DNA from: Cytophagales bacterium
Lineage (GTDB): Bacteria > Bacteroidota > Bacteroidia > Cytophagales > MED-G16
DNA: 10,490 nt
Assembly (NCBI GenBank): GCA_029940715.1
Contig: JAPYTU010000047.1
Coordinates: 1 to 10,490 of the forward strand
Reading direction: 5' to 3'
The notes below the pieces were generated by a model. That model saw nothing but the letters and a program-made list of their open reading frames with translations. It did no database searches and had not been told where the DNA came from. This document shows, one piece after another, positions 6,084-10,490 of the stretch. The position numbers were made by a program, and so were the translations under genes. The stretch's first letter is position 1. Each line of letters starts with the position of its first letter.

Positions 6084-7562
6084 TTGAAAAATAACCCTAG
6101 AATAATTTCAAAAATAAGGAGAGAAAATTTAGGTTTATCTACGAATGTAGACTTAGGTAAACTCCCTCCTCAAGCATTAGATTTGGAACAGTCTGTTTTA
6201 GGTGCACTTATGATTGAGAGGCAAGCATTGACGGATGTAATAGATATTCTTAAACCTAATAATTTTTATAAAGATTCTCACAAAGAAATTTATCAAGCAA
6301 TTATTGATTTATTTAATAATTCAGAACCAGTTGATTTATTAACAGTAACAAATCAATTAAAGAAAAACGGAAAGTTAGATTTTGTAGGTGGTTCTTATTA
6401 CGTTTCCCAGCTTACTACTCGCGTAAATTCATCATCAAATATTGAATTTCATTCTAGAATTATTTTAGAACAATCTATTAAAAGGCAATTAATTGAGGTT
6501 TCTGGAGAAGTACAAAAAGAAGCATATGAGGATACTACTGATGTTTTTGATTTATTGGACAATGCAGAACAATCTTTATTTGATATATCAGAATCTCATG
6601 TAAGAAAAAATTATGATCAAGTAAAAAATTTAATGAAAGAAGCAATTGATGAACTTGAATCTAAGAAAACAAAAAAAGATGGTATTACTGGTGTTCATTC
6701 TGGATTTATTGATTTAGATAATATTACTTCAGGTTGGCAAAAGTCTGATTTAATTATAATAGCTGGTAGACCATCTATGGGAAAAACTGCTCTTGTATTA
6801 TCAATGATAAGAAATGCTGCTATTGATCATGATATGCCAATGGCACTTTTTTCTTTAGAGATGTCGTCTTTACAAATTGTTAACAGATTAATATCTGCAG
6901 AAGCAGAGTTAGATAGTGATAAAATTAGAAAAGGCAATTTAAAAGATTATGAATGGCAACAACTATTACATAAAACTGATCAGTTAAATAATGCTAAAAT
7001 ATTTATAGATGACTCACCAGCATTAAGTATTTTAGAGTTAAGGGCAAAATCTAGAAGATTAAAATCTCAGCATGGCATTCAATGTATTATAGTAGATTAT
7101 TTGCAATTAATGTCTGGTGAATATGGTAAAACTTCTGGAAATAGAGAACAAGAGATAGCATCAATTTCAAGATCTTTAAAAGCAGTAGCAAAGGAATTAA
7201 ATATACCTGTGATAGCACTTTCTCAATTGAGTAGAGCAGTTGAAACAAGGGGGGGGGATAAAAGACCTGTTTTATCTGATTTGAGAGAATCTGGTTCAAT
7301 TGAACAAGATGCAGACATGGTATTATTTGTATATAGGGCAGATAGATATGATATAACTGAAGATGAAGATGGAAATTTGACTGCTGGTATTGCAGAGTTG
7401 TTACTTAGAAAAAATAGAAATGGACCAACTGGTAAAATTAAATTAAAGTTTATCGAAAGATATGCTAAATTTGCTGACTTTTCCACTTTGGATAATAGAG
7501 AAGTTAGTAAATTTAAGAGTAAGGCAAATAATGATCAAGAAACAAATGATGATCCTTTTTAA
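6084..7562 (+). CDS. dnaB: replicative DNA helicase DnaB
   Basis: DnaB is the hexameric 5'-3' helicase that opens the replication fork and recruits primase. It has 492 residues, without an intein. The N-terminal primase-binding domain (about 27-130) opens with the typical LPPQALDLEQSVLGALMI. The RecA-like motor (about 200-465) shows Walker A GRPSMGKT at 228-235, FSLEMS at 256-261, Walker B IIVDYLQL at 335-342, SQLSRAVETRGGDKRP at 380-395, SDLRESGSIEQDAD at 398-411, and KNRNGPTGK at 443-451 with the arginine finger equivalent at Arg445. The start is TTG at 6084: an in-frame TAA stands directly before it and the first in-frame ATG is residue 43, inside a conserved segment. The Arg-Gly-Gly codons at 389-391 lie in a run of nine G, and GGG is used for no other glycine in this gene. 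etfB follows after six bases. Confidence 0.98.
   Translation: MKNNPRIISKIRRENLGLSTNVDLGKLPPQALDLEQSVLGALMIERQALTDVIDILKPNNFYKDSHKEIYQAIIDLFNNSEPVDLLTVTNQLKKNGKLDFVGGSYYVSQLTTRVNSSSNIEFHSRIILEQSIKRQLIEVSGEVQKEAYEDTTDVFDLLDNAEQSLFDISESHVRKNYDQVKNLMKEAIDELESKKTKKDGITGVHSGFIDLDNITSGWQKSDLIIIAGRPSMGKTALVLSMIRNAAIDHDMPMALFSLEMSSLQIVNRLISAEAELDSDKIRKGNLKDYEWQQLLHKTDQLNNAKIFIDDSPALSILELRAKSRRLKSQHGIQCIIVDYLQLMSGEYGKTSGNREQEIASISRSLKAVAKELNIPVIALSQLSRAVETRGGDKRPVLSDLRESGSIEQDADMVLFVYRADRYDITEDEDGNLTAGIAELLLRKNRNGPTGKIKLKFIERYAKFADFSTLDNREVSKFKSKANNDQETNDDPF
7249..7276 (+). repeat. nine-G homopolymer and adjoining inverted repeat inside dnaB
   Basis: Bases 7249-7257 are nine consecutive G in a region otherwise extremely poor in G runs. 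The last G begins a perfect 7-base inverted repeat, GATAAAA (7257-7263) and TTTTATC (7270-7276), around a six-base loop; a G-U pair (7256 with 7277) could extend it. The stem is mostly A-U and so weak. The encoded protein (RGGDKRPVLS) is conserved in DnaB, so the G run is a codon choice and not a change in the protein. Confidence 0.75.
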
Positions 7563-7568
7563 AATATT

Positions 7569-8309
7569 ATGAATATTTTAATATGTATTTCGTGTGTTCC
7601 AGATACAACTTCTACCATATCATTTGTAAATGATGATAAAAAATTTAATTCAGATGGTGTTCAGTATATTATAGGTCCATATGAGGATTATGCTTTAGCC
7701 AGAGCTGTTGAACTTAAAGAAAAAGATAATAGCATAAATATTTCTGTTTTAAATGTTGGTCTTGAAAGGAATGATCCTCTTTTAAGAAAAGCTTTAGCTA
7801 TAGGTGCAGATGATGCTTATAGAATTGATGTTTTTCCCAATGATTCATTATTTGTTGCTCATCAGATATCTAGTTTTATTAATGAAAATCCTTTTGATAT
7901 AATTTTGATGGGTAAAGAATCTATAGATTTTAATTCAAGTCAGGTTCATCACATTACTGGTTCATTATTAGGTATTCCTTCATTGTCTCCTGTTACTCAA
8001 TTAGATTTAAATTCTAATAAAAATAAAATTCTTATAAAGAAAGAAATAGATAATGGTATAGAAACTTTAGAAGTTGTTTTACCTGCAGTACTTGGTTGTC
8101 AGGAGCCAATTGCTGAGTGGAAAATTCCAAATATGAGAGGAATAATGAATGCAAGAACAAAACCTCTTAAAGTCATTGACCAATTTGAGTGTTTTTCTAA
8201 AATAAATTATAAAAAATATAGCTTACCTGAAAAAAAAGATAATTTATTAATTATAGATGAAAATAATATTAATGAATTGGTTGTTGCTTTGAAATTAAAA
8301 AACTTATAA
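7569..8309 (+). CDS. etfB: electron transfer flavoprotein beta subunit EtfB
   Basis: EtfB is the AMP-binding subunit of the soluble EtfAB heterodimer, which takes electrons from acyl-CoA dehydrogenases and passes them to the membrane ETF-quinone oxidoreductase. It has 246 residues, within the usual 240-260. Seen in the translation: CVPDT at 9-13 (the family's VPDT segment), NVG at 62-64, the LRKALAIGADDAYRI stretch at 72-86, GKESIDFNSSQV at 115-126 (nucleotide-binding loop), and the ETF beta signature region around 160-178 ending in LPAVLGCQEP. It follows dnaB after six bases and precedes etfA by one base. The pair looks like the housekeeping, non-bifurcating type found in Bacteroidota, but I judge that from length and context only. 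Confidence 0.96.
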   Translation: MNILICISCVPDTTSTISFVNDDKKFNSDGVQYIIGPYEDYALARAVELKEKDNSINISVLNVGLERNDPLLRKALAIGADDAYRIDVFPNDSLFVAHQISSFINENPFDIILMGKESIDFNSSQVHHITGSLLGIPSLSPVTQLDLNSNKNKILIKKEIDNGIETLEVVLPAVLGCQEPIAEWKIPNMRGIMNARTKPLKVIDQFECFSKINYKKYSLPEKKDNLLIIDENNINELVVALKLKNL

Positions 8310-8310
8310 T

Positions 8311-9246
8311 ATGTCAGTATTAGTATTTTTGGAATTTAATAATAATGAATTAAAAGAGACTTCAAAACAGGCTTTAACTTATGCTAATGATATAAATGAA
8401 AATGTTTATGCTATTTCGGAATTGAAAATTAGTAATGATGTAGTTGAGTCTTTAGGTAAATTTGGAGTATCAATTTTTTTAATTAACACTGTAGATTTTA
8501 ATGAAAATAATATTCTAAAATGTATTATTCCAACCATTGAAGAATTTAAAATTAATTGTATCATTTTTCCAAAGACAAATTCATTTTCATATTTATCTTC
8601 TATATTATCTACTAAGTTGAATTTTCCTTTAATAAATAATGTAAATTCTGTAGCTAGATTTGAAAATAAAATTTGTTTAAAAAGTACAATTTTTTCTGGT
8701 AAAGCTGAGGCTGATATTGAAATAGATTCAAATTCTTGTATTTTAGTTTTAAACAAAAATATTATAAACAGCACTTCTTATAAGAAATCTGTTATAATAA
8801 AAAACCTTATTAATAAAAATGATAATTCTTTATCTAATAATGTAGTATCACTAAAGAAAGAAAAACTTGAAGGAGATATTCTTCTTAATGATGCTGATAT
8901 AGTTGTTTCTGCTGGAAGAGGATTAAAAGGACCTGAAAATTGGAAAATGATTGAAAAATTGGCAAAAATATTAAATGCTGGAACAGCATGTAGTAAACCT
9001 GTTTCTGATGCAGGATGGAGACCTCATCATGAACATGTTGGTCAGACTGGATTGAAAATATCTCCAAATATTTATATTGCAGTAGGAATTTCTGGAGCTA
9101 TTCAGCATTTAGCTGGAGTTAATTCTTCAAAAATTATTGTTGTAATTAATAATGATCCAGAAGCTCCTTTTTTTAAGCATGCTGATTATGGTATTATAGG
9201 AGATGCTTTTGATGTAATTCCAAAATTTATTGATGCTTTAAAATAA
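8311..9246 (+). CDS. etfA: electron transfer flavoprotein alpha subunit EtfA
   Basis: EtfA carries the redox-active FAD and forms the heterodimer with EtfB. It has 311 residues, typical of the family. Residues 1-185 form the divergent N-terminal domain. The FAD-binding domain follows: VVSAGRGLKGPENW at 198-211, SKPVSDAGWRPHHEHVGQTG at 228-247 with the conserved arginine at 237, GISGAIQHLAGV at 259-270, and INNDPEAPFF with ADYGIIGD at 279-298. No [4Fe-4S] cluster motif is present, which fits the small soluble form. Only one base separates it from etfB, so equal expression is likely. The bifunctional nuclease gene starts six bases after its stop. Confidence 0.97.
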   Translation: MSVLVFLEFNNNELKETSKQALTYANDINENVYAISELKISNDVVESLGKFGVSIFLINTVDFNENNILKCIIPTIEEFKINCIIFPKTNSFSYLSSILSTKLNFPLINNVNSVARFENKICLKSTIFSGKAEADIEIDSNSCILVLNKNIINSTSYKKSVIIKNLINKNDNSLSNNVVSLKKEKLEGDILLNDADIVVSAGRGLKGPENWKMIEKLAKILNAGTACSKPVSDAGWRPHHEHVGQTGLKISPNIYIAVGISGAIQHLAGVNSSKIIVVINNDPEAPFFKHADYGIIGDAFDVIPKFIDALK

Positions 9247-9252
9247 TGTAAA

Positions 9253-9822
9253 ATGAAAAAAATAAAACTTGAAATTTTAGGATTATCATCAAGTGTAGAT
9301 TCTCAGTCTGGTTCTTTTGCTTTAGTTTTAAAAGAAACGAATGGCGATAGAAGACTTCCAATAATCATTGGTATGTTCGAAGCTCAATCTATAGCCATGG
9401 AGATAGAAAAAATTGTACCTAATCGACCGATGACTCATGATCTTTTTAAATCTTTATCTTCTAAGTTTAATTTTTCAGTAACAGAGATCATTATTACTGA
9501 TATTAAAGAGGGTATTTTTTTTTCAAAGATATTTTTTTTAGACTCTAAAAAAACTGTTTCAATAGATGCAAGACCATCTGATGCAATTGCAATTGCAATT
9601 AGATTTGGAGTTAATGTTTATACTAATGATAAAGTTATGAGGGATGCTGGCATACTATTTGATGAAGTTAATGTTGATAATAAAGTAGATAAAAAATCAA
9701 AAGTTAAAACTTTAAGTAATATGACAATATCAGAACTTAATAATTCCTTAGATTTATCAATTAATGATGAAAATTATGAATTTGCTGCAAGGATTAGAGA
9801 TGAAATTAAAAAAAGAAATTGA
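9253..9822 (+). CDS. bifunctional nuclease family protein (DUF151) with C-terminal UVR motif
   Basis: This 189-residue protein belongs to the DUF151 (BFN) family, whose plant members were reported to have both DNase and RNase activity; bacterial roles are poorly known. Residues 1-135 form the DUF151 domain, with LPIIIGMFEAQSIAMEIE at 35-52, RPMTHDLF at 58-65 and ARPSDAIAIAIR at 106-117, all typical. A charged linker (138-155) leads to residues 157-189, a UvrB/UvrC-type helical pair ending in NYEFAARIRDEIKK. This combination is common in Bacteroidota next to etfBA. The cytoplasmic location is inferred from the lack of a signal peptide. The stop codon shares its last A with the ATG of the next gene (TGATG), indicating coupled translation. 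Confidence 0.93.
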   Translation: MKKIKLEILGLSSSVDSQSGSFALVLKETNGDRRLPIIIGMFEAQSIAMEIEKIVPNRPMTHDLFKSLSSKFNFSVTEIIITDIKEGIFFSKIFFLDSKKTVSIDARPSDAIAIAIRFGVNVYTNDKVMRDAGILFDEVNVDNKVDKKSKVKTLSNMTISELNNSLDLSINDENYEFAARIRDEIKKRN

Positions 9823-10490
9823 TGGATTTTATTAGGTTTGTTTTTGGTATTATTTTTATTATTTCAATTGCTTATTTTTTTTCAAATGATAAAAGAAATA
9901 TAAATTGGAAACTAATTTTTTCAGGACTTTTACTTCAAATTGTTTTTGCTATATTAATATCTAATGTTTCTTTTATTGAAAATATTTTTAAAACAATAAG
10001 TGAATTTTTTGTTTTAATAATTGGCTTTGCTAAAGAAGGTACTTTGTTTCTTTTTCCCAATGCAGAATTTTCAGGATTTGCTTTTAGTGCCTTACCTGTA
10101 GTAATTTTATTTTCTGCATTGAGTTCAGTTTTATATTATTTAGGATTTTTGCAATACATTGTAAAATCTATTGCTTGGATTATGTCTAAAACAATGAAAT
10201 TATCAGGAGCTGAATCTTTATCAGCAGCAGGAAATATTTTTATGGGTCAAACAGAAGCGCCTTTATTAGTAAAACCATATATTAAAAATATGACTAAGTC
10301 AGAATTAATGTGTTTAATGACTGGTGGAATGGCAACAATTGCTGGAGGAGTTTTTGCTGCTTATGTTGCTTTATTAGGTGGTAGTGATTCTCAAGAAAGT
10401 ATAAAATTTGCAACTATTCTATTAACAGCTTCTATAATGAATGCTCCTGCTGGAATTGTTATGGCAAAAATTTTTTATCCAGAAAATAAA
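9822..10490 (+). CDS. concentrative nucleoside transporter (NupC/CNT family), N-terminal part (runs off right edge)
   Basis: This is an inner-membrane symporter that imports nucleosides with sodium or protons. The first 223 codons are visible, from the ATG at 9822 to the edge with no stop. Hydrophobic segments lie at about 4-20, 31-50, 60-70 and 88-107, followed by SGAESLSAAGNIFMGQTEAP at 128-147. The GQTEAP box (142-147) is the CNT signature, where Gln and Glu contact the nucleoside in characterised members. The conserved TGGMATIAGGVFAAYV (167-182) follows, then a further hydrophobic stretch with the conserved MNAPAGIV. The start overlaps the preceding stop as TGATG. In several Bacteroidota I recall this gene following etfBA and the nuclease, with thymidylate synthase often next; that neighbour is beyond the edge. 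Sodium versus proton coupling cannot be told from this part. Confidence 0.95.
   Translation, partial: MDFIRFVFGIIFIISIAYFFSNDKRNINWKLIFSGLLLQIVFAILISNVSFIENIFKTISEFFVLIIGFAKEGTLFLFPNAEFSGFAFSALPVVILFSALSSVLYYLGFLQYIVKSIAWIMSKTMKLSGAESLSAAGNIFMGQTEAPLLVKPYIKNMTKSELMCLMTGGMATIAGGVFAAYVALLGGSDSQESIKFATILLTASIMNAPAGIVMAKIFYPENK

Noticed and set aside
7223..7486. 87-codon minus-strand open frame across the G run in dnaB
   Set aside because: It is antisense to the most conserved part of DnaB and has no motif or separate promoter; it is a by-product of the dnaB frame.
8406..8774. 122-codon open frame on the minus strand inside etfA
   Set aside because: It is antisense to a clear etfA frame, has no recognisable domain, and its composition follows from the complementary coding strand.
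9515..9523. Nine-T run in the bifunctional nuclease gene
   Set aside because: Runs of eight or nine A or T are common throughout this sequence (another is at 5919-5926 in mpl) and encode ordinary Phe or Lys codons, unlike the isolated G run in dnaB.
9583..9600. Three tandem copies of GCAATT inside the bifunctional nuclease gene
   Set aside because: They encode Ala-Ile three times in the conserved DUF151 motif SDAIAIAIR, so the repeat is explained by protein sequence and codon choice.

Overview
The window is a gene-dense, very AT-rich stretch (by eye roughly a quarter G+C) of a Bacteroidota chromosome, most likely from a marine flavobacterium-like lineage with a compact genome. The evidence is a PorX-type response regulator fused to a PglZ domain (known from the type IX secretion regulatory pathway of Bacteroidota), an lpxD-lpxC gene pair, a Bacteroidota-style Mpl ligase, an etfB-etfA-bifunctional nuclease-nucleoside transporter run, promoter elements of the Bacteroidota TTTG / TAnnTTTG type, and the general lack of Shine-Dalgarno sequences. 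I see no mobile element, CRISPR array, tRNA, rRNA or phage gene. No stretch over 300 bases lacks a gene; the longest gap is the 140 bases between mpl and dnaB.

Layout. (1) Bases 1-1771, minus strand: lpxD followed by the start of lpxC, overlapping as ATGA. These are the lipid A acyltransferase and deacetylase; lpxC runs off the left edge. (2) Bases 1811-3786, plus strand: porX followed two bases later by tsaE (tRNA t6A ATPase). porX diverges from lpxD across only 39 bases. (3) Bases 3776-5943, minus strand: mpl (murein tripeptide ligase, recycling) and a DEDDh 3'-5' exonuclease, two bases apart. The exonuclease converges on tsaE with an 11-base overlap. (4) Bases 6084-10490, plus strand: dnaB, etfB, etfA, a DUF151 bifunctional nuclease with a UVR motif, and a CNT-family nucleoside transporter that runs off the right edge. 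All gaps in this run are 0-6 bases, so it looks like one operon.

Together these are core envelope (lipid A, peptidoglycan recycling), replication, tRNA modification, electron transfer and nucleoside uptake functions. I do not see a previously undescribed system. The most unusual signal is a run of nine G in dnaB. It contains the gene's only two GGG glycine codons, is followed at once by a short inverted repeat, and would end the protein early if slipped by one base in either direction. Other points of interest are the TTG start of dnaB, a well-formed promoter that would make the mpl transcript nearly leaderless, and a very short divergent control region between lpxD and porX.
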